In this document: in pieces, positions 10,164 to 21,800 of the stretch
Numbering within the stretch: the stretch's first letter is position 1
How the letters are laid out: each line of letters starts with the position of its first letter
Source: Ctenosaura bakeri
Taxonomy: Eukaryota > Chordata > Lepidosauria > Squamata > Iguanidae
NCBI GenBank assembly: GCA_948474755.1
Contig: CAOLHI010000492.1
Span: 496,001-560,000, forward strand
Reading direction: 5' to 3'
Length of the DNA: 64,000 bases
Translations under genes and position numbers: made by a program
The notes under the pieces: generated by a model
Databases searched by the model: none
What the model was told of the DNA's origin: nothing
The model's input: the letters and a program-made list of their open reading frames with translations, nothing else

Positions 10164-12755
10164 GGGTTGGACAGTAATGGTGGCACGACAGGTTGTCCCT
10201 CCAACAGCTGCACGGAGGTGATAACCAAAAACTGCAAGGGTTTTTGGCTTTAGAAGACACGGAAGCTGACTGACATTCTCTTCAAGATGTGAAGTGACCC
10301 TTGGGACTCAGAGGCCCTTTTCGCAGCGCCAGCGCTCGCGCGACAGAGGAGGGTGGCTCGCGCAAGAAGCCTTCCCCGGGAGGCTGCCGCTTCCCCCTCC
10401 TTCCTTCCGCAGGCGAAGGAACGAGCGGGGAAGCAGAAGCCTCCCGGAGGCGGAGGCGGTTCGCGCGTCCATCCATCCCCCCCGCGTGCGCGAGAAAGGC
10501 ACTTGTCCCGTCCATCCCCCCGTGCGCGAGAAAGGCACTTGACGCGTGCTCGCGAAGCAGGACGTGTCGCGTCCGTCATGCTAGCGCCCCGCCCCGTCCC
10601 TTCCTTCCGCAGGGGCGGAGGGAAGGAAGCACGACCCGGCCAGCTCCCCGACGCTCCGCACGAGAGGTAAGTGCACGCGGGCCCCGGGAGCGTTGCGCGA
10701 GCGCGGGTGATTTTCGCTTCGAAGCGAAAATCAAAAAACCCGCGCTTGCGCCGCTTCAGCCCCGTGAGCCCGGCGGAAGTGGGAGTGCGTCGTGCGGAGC
10801 GACGCTCCCACTCCCGCGAGGCTCACGGGGCTGTCGCGCGAGAAAAGGCCCGTGCGAAAAGGGCCAGAAAGTTCAGGAATGGTCTCAGTGTTCAAGTAAA
10901 CAGAATATTAAGAAATAACTGCAAGACAATTGGAGACATCTGACGCAGAACGATTGGGACGAGCTTGGGAGCTGCCAAAGCTGCAGTGGGATAGCCGGCG
11001 AGACTGGGCAATTTCTCTCCCCAGATCACGACTCAAGCGCCTGCCACCATTTTTAATAGTAAGAATCTTGTAAGCTGTTTTAAGATAAGGCTCTTTTTTT
11101 TCTTTTTGTCATTCATCTTTCGTCTTCTCTTTCCCCCCCACTCTTTCTTTCCTCGTTATTGAGGAATAGATACAAAATACTAACTAACAGAGAGTAATTC
11201 TTGGAAACTGGATATAAATGGACTTTTCAGACTTTTGGAATTATATGGATACTTTGGAATCTACACAGACTCATAAATCTTTATTTTTTGCATCGTAATA
11301 ATCCAATGGTATGAGAAATGGATTACTATTTTTGTAAGCATCTTCTTTAAACTTATACACTTCACAATAGACATTTTAACTCAAAGACACATGAATTTTG
11401 AAACCTACAGACCTTGGGGAATATTGAATACAATCACTTTATAAGATTGGGGCCAGGCATATAGAAAATACATAAAACTCCGATATAAAGACTTGGTCTG
11501 GGATTAATTTAGATTATTTTTGCGAACTGCTGTGATATTTCCAGATTTGGGGATGATTTAACTATACAAGCTTCAAATACCTGACATTTTTGCTTTGAGT
11601 TTACTACAGTGACAGTGGTTAAAAATTAATTTAAAGTTTTAGAGAGGCAGAACTGGAACAGTGAGAAGATGGGAAGACATTTGTGAAGTAAGTAGAAAGT
11701 TTCTGTTCAAGCTTTCAGTATGCTATTTGGGAATTGCTTTTTGAAAGGGCTACAAACTTCACCACAAGACTTCTTGTTGGAAAAAGCAGCCGGCTGGATA
11801 GTCTAAACTAGAGCTGCTTCAAGGACTTTCCCAAGGACTTCTTCAAGGGACATCCAAGAACTCTTGGCAGTGGGTCCAGCTGGTTTCAGCCAAGATAAGA
11901 CCACCATTATCTACATTGATAACCACCTTCTTTTCCCCAAGCCACACAAGAGTCTGGATAAACACTGCCATCTGCTGGCAATTTAAGTATTTACTCTGCT
12001 GGTTTATTCAGCAATTAAAAAAAAGACGATATGATGAATATACATATCTAATATTTATCTAAATTAATACTAACCATTAAGCTAGTGCTGCCAGGAATTT
12101 CTGAGAATATAAAAGTCCAAATAATGCATTTTCCCTATTGAATAATGACTCCTGATTGCTATTGCTATAGTATTCACCACTGAAGATGGTGCCTGATTAA
12201 TAAGATTCATAGCATAAAATATGAGACATAATATTGCAGATTTGGTTGAAAAGTACATATTGAGACTGTATAATTTGTCACTGTCACTGGAAATCAATTG
12301 AAATTGAATTATTAAATAATTGAAATATTGAATTATTGAATTAAGAAGTAGATCTAAATTATTGTGGGCTTGAACTGTTGTATAATGAACGTCTGAGAAT
12401 CTACTGGGAATTTCATTGAAGATTGTGTAGAAGAATATTGGGAATAAGCTCAGTGCATATTTATTATCATAAAGAAGGGTGATCAGAATTCTTTGAGAAG
12501 ATAATTATCAAATAAAATAGTTACAGATTATTGTTTGTTACATGGTAGAGGTAAATATTGTTATATTGTAGTGATATATATAGTGTATGAAAATACTAAG
12601 GCACTAGATTATAAAATCAGATAAAAAATTATAAGATTAATAATTTTAGCAATTAATCTTGAACATAGTATCTACCAATTATTTCATTAATTGTCAAGAA
12701 CTGTCTATAAGGAAGTAAAATTTTGTTTTGTGAACAACTGATAAGGACATGTAAA
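10164..12755 (+). other. L1 5' untranslated region (with nested family C element)
   Basis: Begins GGGTTGGACAGTAATGG directly after the left TSD. A G-rich start and a long untranslated leader are usual for full-length L1s. The leader is cut at 10312/10313 by a young DNA element and continues at 10869. A pyrimidine-rich tract follows at about 11091-11157. The remainder (11200-12755) is AT-rich and has no long ORF on the plus strand; part of it could belong to another insertion. L1 leaders carry an internal promoter, but no specific factor site could be assigned here. Confidence 0.6.
10313..10865. mobile_element. Family C GC-rich hairpin element (copy C2), young and CpG-dense
   Basis: Opens GGCCCTTTTCGCAGCGCC and closes GTGCGAAAAGGGCC. 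AGA is duplicated exactly at 10310-10312 and 10866-10868. This is the longest (553 bp) and least decayed copy: CpG sites are dense and mostly intact. A perfect 24-bp palindrome sits at 10709-10732 (arms GATTTTCGCTTC and GAAGCGAAAATC). A second inverted pair surrounds GGGAGTGCGTC / GACGCTCCCAC near 10781-10812. GAG|GTAAGT, a splice-donor consensus, lies at 10664-10672. A repeated GCGCGAGAAAGGCACTTG unit near 10487-10543 has lengthened it. Open frames across it are GC-rich shadows. It interrupts the L1 leader, so it is younger than the L1. Confidence 0.88.
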
Positions 12756-13934
12756 ATGGCAACAACTAGGACTAAAACAAAACTCCAAAATTTGGCAAGA
12801 AGCTCCCAACCTGAATCAATGGCTTCTTCAACACATGCTTCTACAATGGAATCACTAATGCTCAACGAAATGAAGAAATTTACAGAAAACATTACTCAAT
12901 AACTCAAAAAAAAAGTGCAGGTAGAAATGAAGGCAGACCTGAAAAGAGAAATGTATTCCCTAAAAGAAGAATTTGAAACGATGAGAGCAGAAATGAAGAA
13001 AATAGATACTAAACTTCAAGAATTTGAAGACAAAGTTCAAGAGGTCGAAGAAGTTAAAACAGATATTAAAGAGACACAAGTTCAGCTACACCATATGAAT
13101 CATATATTTGAATCCAGATACAGACAAAAATGTTTGAAATTGAGAGGACTCCAGGAGAAAAAAATTGAAAATTTGGAAGAATGGGTGATACCAGAACTGG
13201 TGCAATTCTTAGGATGGCCAGTGGAGCAATTGGACCTAGAAATAGACTGGATTTATCGTGTTAATTCCCCAATAGCCCAGAGGAATAAATTACCCAGGAT
13301 ATTGCAGTGTATTTTTTAAGACAACGTGTCAAAGATTTGATAGTACAAAAGAGCTACATTGAAAGATTAGTGATCGAAATACAAGAGATCCAGATCTTTA
13401 AAGATGTTCCTGGACAGATCCTGCAAATTAGAAAAGAGTATACCCCCACTAATGCAGATGCTCAGGAAAGCAAGAATTAACTACAAGTGGGGAAATCCTG
13501 AAGATCTGTCATTCTTTTTTAAATAGAAGCGAATCACTATAACATCTAGCAAACAGGTGGAGGAATTTATTGAAGAAAATCAAGAGGCTTTGATGAAAGA
13601 AATTAGAAGGAACGATGAAGAAGATAATCAAAAGCAATTACAACATAGAGGAAGACAGAAATGAAATTTTTTTAGGATTCACCAAGCAAATACCAGAGCA
13701 GAAGAAGAACTGGAAGAAGTAGAAGAAGATTCAGTCAAAGAGGACCAAGAAGAACAGGTAGAGCAAGAGGAAGAAGAAAGAAGAGAAGAAGAAGACAGAG
13801 CATCTAAAGACACACAGATATCTAATCTAGATGATCAAGACAAAGAAGAACAAAGAGAGGCAGAACAGACTGCCTCAGCTATAGAACAGGCAGAGGAGAT
13901 ATTGGAAGAGATTAAAATCATCTTAAAATCATAA
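12756..13934 (+). pseudogene. L1 ORF1 relic (RNA-binding chaperone protein)
   Basis: L1 ORF1p is a trimeric nucleic-acid chaperone that coats L1 RNA in the cytoplasm. The ATG at 12756 opens a frame that, over the whole span, equals 392 codons to a TAA at 13932-13934. A TAA at 12900 interrupts the N-terminal part. Next come a heptad-rich coiled coil (about 12915-13110) and an RRM-like part containing LKLRGLQEK and WIYRV. The frame then leaves and returns by single-base shifts near 13300 and 13445. The C-terminal domain carries KARINYKWGNPEDLSFF, the conserved block of this family, then a TAG at 13524. Past the domain, in the same frame, an unusually acidic Glu/Asp/Lys/Arg-rich tail of roughly 80-100 codons continues to 13934, broken by a TGA at 13662. 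Family ORF1 proteins usually end near the C-terminal domain, so the tail is notable. The stop overlaps the start of the ORF2 frame. Confidence 0.85.
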
Positions 13935-16900
13935 GCTGGAATGTTTGTAGACTGAACAGGCTGGTGAAGAAGAAGAAGATATTTCACTACCTAGAAAAAG
14001 AGAAATATGACGTGCTTTAGTTACAAGAATCTCATATCAGAAAGACTGATGTTGATTATCTACTCAATGCCAAATTAGGCCAAGGTTTTGTCCCAGCCTA
14101 CAAGAAGAAGAGGGATAGTGATGTATGTTAATAGTCATCTATCCCCTAAAGAGATTTTTTCTGATGAACCTGGATATTTTATAGGAGTGGAAATCCGATT
14201 GGGAGACTCAAAGATCCTGCTGGCTGGAGTTTATACCCTGAATGTGAACAAATCTCAATTTTTTGACAGACTTTTTGCCACTATTGAGGACCATGATTAT
14301 GGGAAAATCTTGTTGATGGGAGATTGGAATGCAGTATTAGATCCAACTATGGACAGAAAATCAGTAAAAGAGATAAAAAGATCACAAGGAAAACTGCCTA
14401 AAAACTTCTTAAATTATATGAAGAAGTTTACACTGATTGATGTTTGGAGATATAAAAAAGGATATGAAAAAGACTTCACCTATTTTTCAGAAAGGCACAA
14501 GTCATAGTCACGAAGCAACATGTTCTTTGCTTCCAAAGATCTAATAAAAGAGATCAAAAAAGCTGACATTCTCCTCAATTTCTATCAGATCATAACCCAA
14601 TTTTGATAGCTTTGAAAGAACCAAAAGCTGAATATATGTGGAGATTAAATGAGAATATTTTGAAAGATAATAATGCTGTTGAACAACTTAGGCAACAAAT
14701 AAATTTATATTTCCAAGAAAACATAAACAAGGAAACTTCCATGAACACTGTCTAGGATGAGACTAAGGCAGTTCTCTGAGGCTTGAGCATATCTCAAGAA
14801 ATTCAAATTAAGAAGAAATAGCAAGAGAAAGAAGCTCAAATAATTAATTTATTGAAAGACAAAGAAGATGAACTTAAAATGAGACCAAATAATGATAGAA
14901 TTCTTAAAGAGATTAAAAATCTCCGAAAACAACATGCAATCTTATTAGAATCACAGTTGGAAAGAAAAATGTTATATATGAAACAACATTACTTCAAGTC
15001 AGCTAATAAACTTGGTAGATGGTTAGCTCGTAAATTGATAAATGATAAAGAAAAAAGAGCAATTACAGAAATAAGAATTGGAGACAAAATGATACAACAA
15101 CAAGAAGAATTAAAACAAATCTTTCATCAATATTTTTCAAACCTCTATGCAGATAGTATAAAGCATGATAACGGTTCTCAAAGAATCAAAGCTTATCTAA
15201 AAGAAATTAATATACCACAACTAACAGAAGAACAAGTGAATCAACTCAATAGACCAATTACCTTAAACAAAATCTCTGAAACAATCAAAAAATTGAAACC
15301 AGGGAAAACTCCAGGTCCAAAAGTTTTTTGGCTACTTTTTATAAAGTTTTTGAAAAGGAGCTGATATGCCCCCTTCATGAAATTATAAATTGACTGATGA
15401 CGAGAGAAATTCCTGAGTCATGGAAGTATGCAAATGTGACTCTGATCCTTAAAGAAGGGAAAGATCCTAAATTATTGTCAAGCTACAGGCTGATCTCTTT
15501 GCTTAATGTTGATTATAAGATATTTACGAAGATCCTTGCAGAGAGGCTAAAAAGAATACTATCAGACTGGATCCAGGAAGATCGGGTTGGTTTTTTACTG
15601 AGTTGTCATCTAAAACATAATATTAGAATGATCTTGAATGTAATCCACCATGCAGAATCTTACAAAAAGAAGAAACTAGGCTTAATCTTCCTTGACGTGG
15701 AAAAAGCATTTCACAACGTTTCTTGGCAGTTTCTATTGGCAGTCCTTCAAAAAATGAACTGTGGAAAAATTTCTTAAATTGGATGAATACATATACTCTG
15801 ACCAACATACTCAAATAATTATTAACTCTGAAAAAAACAAAGCTTGCCAGATCAGAAGAGGTACTAGACAGGGCTGTCCCCTTTCTCTGTTACTTTTTCT
15901 AATTATCACAGAAGTCCTTCTGATTCAAATAAAACAAAACGATGCTATAAGAGGGGTTAAGAGTGGGAAAGCTGAAGTGAAAGTACGAGCATATGCTGAT
16001 GATCTTGTTATTATAATAGAAGACCCACTGTGTTCCTTGGATCCCCTAAATCAGATGCTAGAAGGTTTGGGGGACTTATCTGGTTTCAAAATTAATCAAG
16101 AAAAAACAGCCTTGTTAACCAAAAATATGACCTCAATGGAAGAGAAAGACTTGGAAAGCAAAATTAAATTTAAAATAGAAAAGAAGATTAAATATCTGGG
16201 AATTTGGCTAACAAAGAAAAATCAAGACCTATTTCTTATGACAAGAAATGGAAAGAGATAAAAAAGGGGAAGAATTTTGCAATCAAAATGATGTTCCTAC
16301 CTCAGATCAATTTAGAATCTACCACTGATAATAAAGGCTGATGTCTTCAAACGATGGAAGAAAGAGCTGACTAACTTTATTTGGTCTGGGAAGAAACCCC
16401 AAATCAAATGGACTTCTATGACGGATGTTAGAGAAAGAGGGAGACTAGGTCTCCCAGACCTCAGGCTTTACCTACACACTAATATTATGTTTTGGATAAC
16501 AGATTGGATAAGATTAGAACATAGCAAAATTCTGGTCTTTGAAAGAGCAGGTATCGATAACGGATCGCATTTTTATTTATGATACTCTAAAAAACAATCA
16601 CAGAAAGAATTTTCTGAACAACCCATAAGGAAAATTCTATACTTTTCATGGAAAAAGTTCAAAGAATTAATATGCCCTAAGTTCCCATTATGGATATCTC
16701 CAATAGAAGCTTTTCACCGAGATGAGCTTAAAATACAGAGATGGTGGACCTATAAAGAACTGATAAAATTTGAAGACAGCACACCGATGTTTAAGAAAAG
16801 GGAGGAACTCTTGTAGGAAGGGTTTGATTGTCCATGGTTTCTTTACACCTGCCTGCTCTCTAGATTCAAGCAGGATTGTAGTGAAGGGAAGATAAATAAT

Positions 16901-17600
16901 AGAAAGACAGATTTAGATGTTATTTTGGATGGAGGAAATAAACAGTTGACTTCAAAATTTTATAAATTATTACTAAAATGGGATCTTGAGCAGGAGGCAA
17001 TTAAAAATACAATGGTCAAATGGGCCCAGAAAGTTGGGCATCCAATTGAATTACAAAATTGGGAACAAACATGGAAGAACTTGAATTTTACAAGATGTCA
17101 AACATTTAAAGAAAATTACTACAAAATGTTCAATAGATGCTACTTAAAACCAATAAAACTTGCAAAGATCTATAAAGGCAACAACAATAAATGTTGGAAA
17201 TGTAAGGCTGAAAGAAGGAGATTTTTTCACTGTTGGCAGGATTGTAAAAATTTCAAAAATGTTAAACACAAATTTCCCTATGCTACTGGAAAGTTATTTG
17301 TTGAACTTGGCTGAGCTAATTGAGGGTTTTATTGGGAGGTATAATAGAAAAATCTTTTTATATTTGATTACTAAAGCCAGACTATTATTTGCTAGAGACT
17401 GGAAAAAAGAGAAAGTGCCAGAAATAGATGAATGGTTGCATGAGATATATGATTTGATGCAAATAGATAAACTTACTATTTTGATGAAAGATAAATCTTT
17501 GAATGGATATCGAGAAGAATAGGGAGAAGTTTGTAACTATTTGGAAAAGAGATGGGCAGCTTTGTCAGTAATCGCATTGAGAGACTGAGGATAGTTATTA
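13916..17600 (+). pseudogene. L1 ORF2 relic (endonuclease and reverse transcriptase)
   Basis: L1 ORF2p nicks target DNA and reverse-transcribes L1 RNA there. Endonuclease motifs: ISWNV (13931), LQESHI after a TAG at 14018, RGIVMYVN (about 14110), GDWN (14319-14330), DVWR, and SDHNP (14585-14599). Reverse transcriptase motifs: KLKPGKTPGP (about 15291), SWKYANVTLILKEGKDP, ISLLNVDYKIFTKILAERL, GLIFLDVEKAF, TRQGCPLS (about 15866) and the catalytic YADD (15992-16003), then KYLGIWL. A C-terminal zinc-type motif, CWKC...HCWQDC, lies at 17192-17245, followed by the family's end region EWLHEIYDLM. Pieces occur in all three frames, separated by at least eight stops or frameshifts, so it cannot make a protein. 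No ATG remains at the start, which overlaps the ORF1 stop. Confidence 0.92.
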
Positions 17601-17818
17601 TGTTGGAGTCCAGACCACAGAGACTATTTCATCTCACTTTATCCTATTCATTTTATATTGGTATTGCGGATATTTATCAATGAGAAATTGATCATTGTAT
17701 ATAATTGTAGGTAATTCTATTGTATTGTATTGACTTTTCTTTTCTTTTCTCTTGTCTGTTTGGTGTTGTTTGTAAACTAAGAACAAAATAAGAGCAAAAC
17801 TCTGAAAAGAAAAAAAAA
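17600..17818 (+). other. L1 3' untranslated region and A-rich tail
   Basis: Short AT-rich stretch after the last ORF2 homology, ending in GAAAAGAAAAAAAA just before the right TSD. There is no canonical AATAAA close to the tail; an AACAAAATAAG word lies at about 17782-17792. Confidence 0.65.
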
Positions 17819-17828
17819 TTCTGAGCAG

Positions 17829-17990
17829 AAATTGTTTTCTGGGCATGGAACTTATCTGTTCTGCAGAAATTCCCTGTGGAAAAAACAAAAACAAAAAACC
17901 ACATGCATTTTTCACACAGAATAAGCCCTAAAATGCAAAGATTTTCATATATCTAGGAAAATGTTCATCATGGTTTTCCTGAAATTTGAG
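17829..17990. repeat. TTTTCTGCACAG repeat, right part (after the L1)
   Basis: Resumes the repeat that the L1 interrupted: AAATTGTTTTCTGGGCATGG, TTCTGCAGAAATTCCCTGTG, then CACACAGAATAAGCCCT. The right boundary is uncertain. Confidence 0.5.
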
Positions 17991-18664
17991 AACCCTGGTT
18001 TCGAACATTGTTAAATAGTTTTGAATATTCTTTCCCTTTCTGTTCCAGAGTACCTCTGATTATAAAAACATGTTTCTGTAAATTTCCTTTGACCTTTCAA
18101 TACCACATACAGAACATTTTATACTGTTCACACACACACACTTCTTCTTTGCCTTTCCTTCTCAACTCCTTTTGCTCATCTCCTTGATCCAGCACAGTAT
18201 GGAGAACAGATGTGATATGAAGGATTTGACAAAACTTGAAGTGAGTTGCCTGCCCCTAGTAAAGGGTGGAAGAACCGGTGAAAGGTAACACGACCTGACA
18301 GGAAGTCTGCTACTCTGAACAAGGGACAGTCAGAAAAGTTCTGGGATGACAAAACTTGTGCCCAAACAACTCCTCCAGAAGTTGTTACTCAAGGCTTTGT
18401 GTGAGAAGAAGAAGAGAAAGAAACTGTAAGCCTATAGTTTTCTACACTTTATGCCATATTTCTATCAGATACTGGATGTGCAGTTGATAATGGATATATG
18501 CTTGCAAATCCACAAACATTTAGGGGTGCTAGGGATGGATATAATATTATCAAAGTTTGCAAAACAGATAAGAAGGGGGGTCCTGAGGGAAAACAGGAAG
18601 CCCCAATTAGAAAATTCCTGCATGAAATGGATTTTTCACAGTTCAAGACATTCAGTACAAAACA
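17991..18664. other. Unassigned sequence
   Basis: No gene was recognised. A short CA run sits at 18129-18142. ORFs near 18449-18667 overlap the next repeat and show no family resemblance. Confidence 0.5.
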
Positions 18665-18895
18665 CACAAGAGTTTTTGTTTTTTGTTTTTCTTTTTTTCA
18701 TACAAAGGGTATTTTCTGTAAGTTTCCTGCCCAGAAATATTTTTTGGGCAAAAGACAATATTGCTGCACAGACTAATTCCTATTTTTTTTGGAGGGGGGG
18801 TGATTTGTTTTGTTTTTGAATGTAAAATAAATCCTAATCTACAAATAGTACTTAAAAACTGCAGAGTTTTCGAGAACTCCTTACAATTAGGAGAA
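18665..18895. repeat. TTTTCTGCACAG repeat copy
   Basis: Has the GTTTTTTG-rich run, TATTTTCTGTAAGTTTCCTG, CCCAGAAATATTTTTTGGGC (a small hairpin), GCTGCACAG and AAAACTGCAGAGTTTTCGAG, in the order seen at 9945-10163 in part. The boundaries are uncertain. Confidence 0.5.
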
Positions 18896-21800
18896 AGTTG
18901 ATCAAATTATTTCTTCTTTCCTGTGAAATGGAAATTAATGAGTGTTTACATTGCTCTAAGCGGCACCCCTCAATCCTATTGAAATAAATGGCATTTAATT
19001 ACTCAGAATATATGTACACTGGCCTTGATTCTAATAAATAAATACAACCCACTCATTCCGATTGAGCTTTTGCATGCCTAGCTTTCTCTCTAGATTGCAC
19101 ATAAAATACTGCTAAGAGTTGTACCACTACAGCCTCCTTTAATTAAAACAGTAACCTCTTTAAAAACCCTACTCAAACCCATATCATTATTATCTGGTTT
19201 TATTTAGATGTGTGTATAATTGATGAGAAAAGACACTTTTGGATCAAAGAATCTCATGTAAGTGTTCATGGAGGAGAAAGTTCGCACATACTTCTATTTT
19301 TTTCCAAATATCTGAGTTGGTTGCCATAGAAATCACAGTCGTGTGATATTGATTCACAGCTGCCTGCATCTCTTAGGCTGAAAGTTCTTTACCCAGCCAT
19401 AATAAAAATACACAGACTATAAGGGTCCTGCTTGAGGCAGAAGCAGCAGCTTGGTAAAGCAAACAGGCCTGCTGTTTATGCAGTATATTTTAGTTTTAGG
19501 GTGTGTTTTTAAAGGAAGTGAGCTGAAAGACAGCTTGCTTTCTTGTAGTTGTTCATGTTAAATTACAAGATACAATCATTATGCAAAGAAGATCTTGAGA
19601 CGCTGCAGTAAAAAGAAAAAATGTATTTGCTGCTAGAAAGCTGCTTTGGCATTGAGTGTGCTTAAACAAATATTACTGAGGTACAAACAAGACTAATCAT
19701 ATTTTGGCTACACAGGGGGATTCCATTTTGTGAACAGGCCAATGATGAAAACAGAGAAGGACTTTCAAAGAAAGGAACACTGGTCTCGAGTTGAGAAAAG
19801 TCTGTAAAAGTTCTTGAAAAGATTACAGTTTGGGCAAATCCTGACCTATTTTTTGGTTCTGCACAGAAGTGGAAAATAACATATGACAATTAATGATGTT
19901 GCCTATAATGACACAGCCCCCCTTTTAAAGAAAAAGGCTAATACACTTTAAAAAGTAACATGAAAATCTATAGCATTAGTCAAGATTTTTCACTGTAATG
20001 AGTAGTATTTCAAGCACCATTTTTGTAGGCTGTTTTCAGATAATCCAGATGGATCTGGGGACATTTTAATGGGGAGGAGGGCTAAAGAAGACTGTCAGAA
20101 GCTCCTTTCAATTACATTCTCCAACCAGCATGGTTAGTGCCAAAACATTTTCTCAACCTCTGGCAACATGTATTCTGTCACGTAAACAGCAGCCAAAATT
20201 GGGACAAAAAAATTAATGCTGACCAATTGCTTTTCAAAGTTAATGAATTTCTTTTCAAAAGCAGTGATGGAAATTGGGGTTCTTCCATCTCATTTGCCTC
20301 CTCTCACTGAGAAGATCAGTTATGGGGAACGGAGGAAGCCTCTCTAACTCTCCAATAGATCTTTCATTGTGTAAATGCAGGGATATAAATTGTCAGTGGT
20401 GTGATAGATGGGACATACATACTCTGGGACTGATTTTCAGAGCACGAGCAAATGACATTGTCTGCCAGAATGGACCCTCCTTGGTGTAGCAAGTGAATGA
20501 GGTAATGAGGAAGTTTTGGGCTTTTGCTGTGGTATGACAAATTAGCTTGGGGGAAAAACAGAAAATGAAGAAAAATAATCAAGATGAGGTTGGATACTTT
20601 TTTCCCTCCTTTATTTTTGACAGAGTTCCTACTTCATGGTACTAACTTACATGATAACCTGTTTTGTAGTAATGTTTGCATTTGTAATTAAAGGCTGGAA
20701 GTTGTATTTCAGCTGGATGAATATCTCTGGTGAAAGCACTTTCTGTTTTACATTGTGTAGTCAGAAGTATGTATTAGTGAATTCAGTGTGGCATACTTCC
20801 AAGTGCATAGGAAGATTGTAGCCATGCCCTGGAAAGTTGGTTGTGAGAACTGTGGTTTGTTTGTTTTGGAATTTTCAACCTAGTCCATTTTAGCACAAAT
20901 CCAGTGTCACATAGGTTGAAGTCCCTTGATTTGTTACACTGAAATCTTTAACAGTTACACTGCTGTCAATACTGGAGACATTGTGCAAAATCCAATAGGA
21001 CTACTAGCAAAGCATAGATCTGTACCAGTGGTGCTATGCCACAGGTTAGGCATTGGGAGGTATGTAGGGTACCTGGCAGCTGGACAAATCTTATGGGTAA
21101 GTATCGTCCATTGGAATGCAATTGAGGTCCTTTGGTTGTCCTTCCACACCTGGGGAAGAAAAAATAGACTTCCTATCCCCACTCTTCCTGACAAAGATGA
21201 TGTCTGTGTCATCCTCCCTGGGTGCCCATGGGCAGCTGGATGGCACCTGGAGACAACCTGTTAGAAACAAATCAGTGGGAGGTGAGATGGACTTGTAGCT
21301 GGAAGCCTTCTGCTGGAATCTGAGGGGAAAGTATTGTACAAGGAACTGCTGGATGCCTCCTTCTGCAATGCCTTAAAAAGTACCTATGCTGCTCTAACAA
21401 GGGGCTCTGACAGTGTAAGCCACTAACATCATTTGACCATTATGCCTACTCTGTCTTAATGAAAACAAAGCCCCTAAGATCCCTAGGCAGGTCTTTTGCT
21501 ATGATTTATCCCACAGTCACTTAGGGCATAGATCTAGCCAGTGGCAATTGCATAGCTGAAGATAAAGGGCAGCATTGGAATCCTGTATCTCAGGCACTCC
21601 ATCTGGCTTCTAACTGTATTCACTGCAAAACTGTGTGTTAATCAGGGAAATCTGCCTCCTAGTGATTGAAAATGATACTAAAGGCTTCAAACCCACAGTC
21701 ACATTTAAATTAGTTCAAAATTCTTCAAGATTCTTAAACTTCCTTTTTGTTAGGGGCCATCTTGAAAGGATGAAAATTTTGCTGAAAAAAAGGCAATAAA

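Larger units (their letters stand above)
10164..17818 (+). mobile_element. Nearly full-length dead L1 retrotransposon
   Basis: The order is that of an L1: long 5' region (10164-12755, split by a DNA element), ORF1 relic (12756-13934), ORF2 relic (about 13916-17600) with AP endonuclease, reverse transcriptase and C-terminal zinc motif, a short 3' region and an A-rich tail (about 17806-17818). Flanks carry TTCTGACCAG (10154-10163) and TTCTGAGCAG (17819-17828), a 10-bp TSD with one mismatch, which fixes both ends. Minus the 553-bp insertion and its extra TSD copy, the element is about 7.1 kb. Both ORFs contain stops and frameshifts, so it is inactive. It shows no terminal repeats, which excludes an LTR element. 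Confidence 0.9.

Noticed and set aside
10301..10918. 205-codon ORF with Arg- and Ala-rich translation
   Set aside because: It covers a CpG-dense non-coding element and its borders; other frames are open too.
20926..21264. 112-codon ORF with a possible donor word (GGGTAAGTA)
   Set aside because: The opposite strand is equally open, no family is recognised and no acceptor was found.
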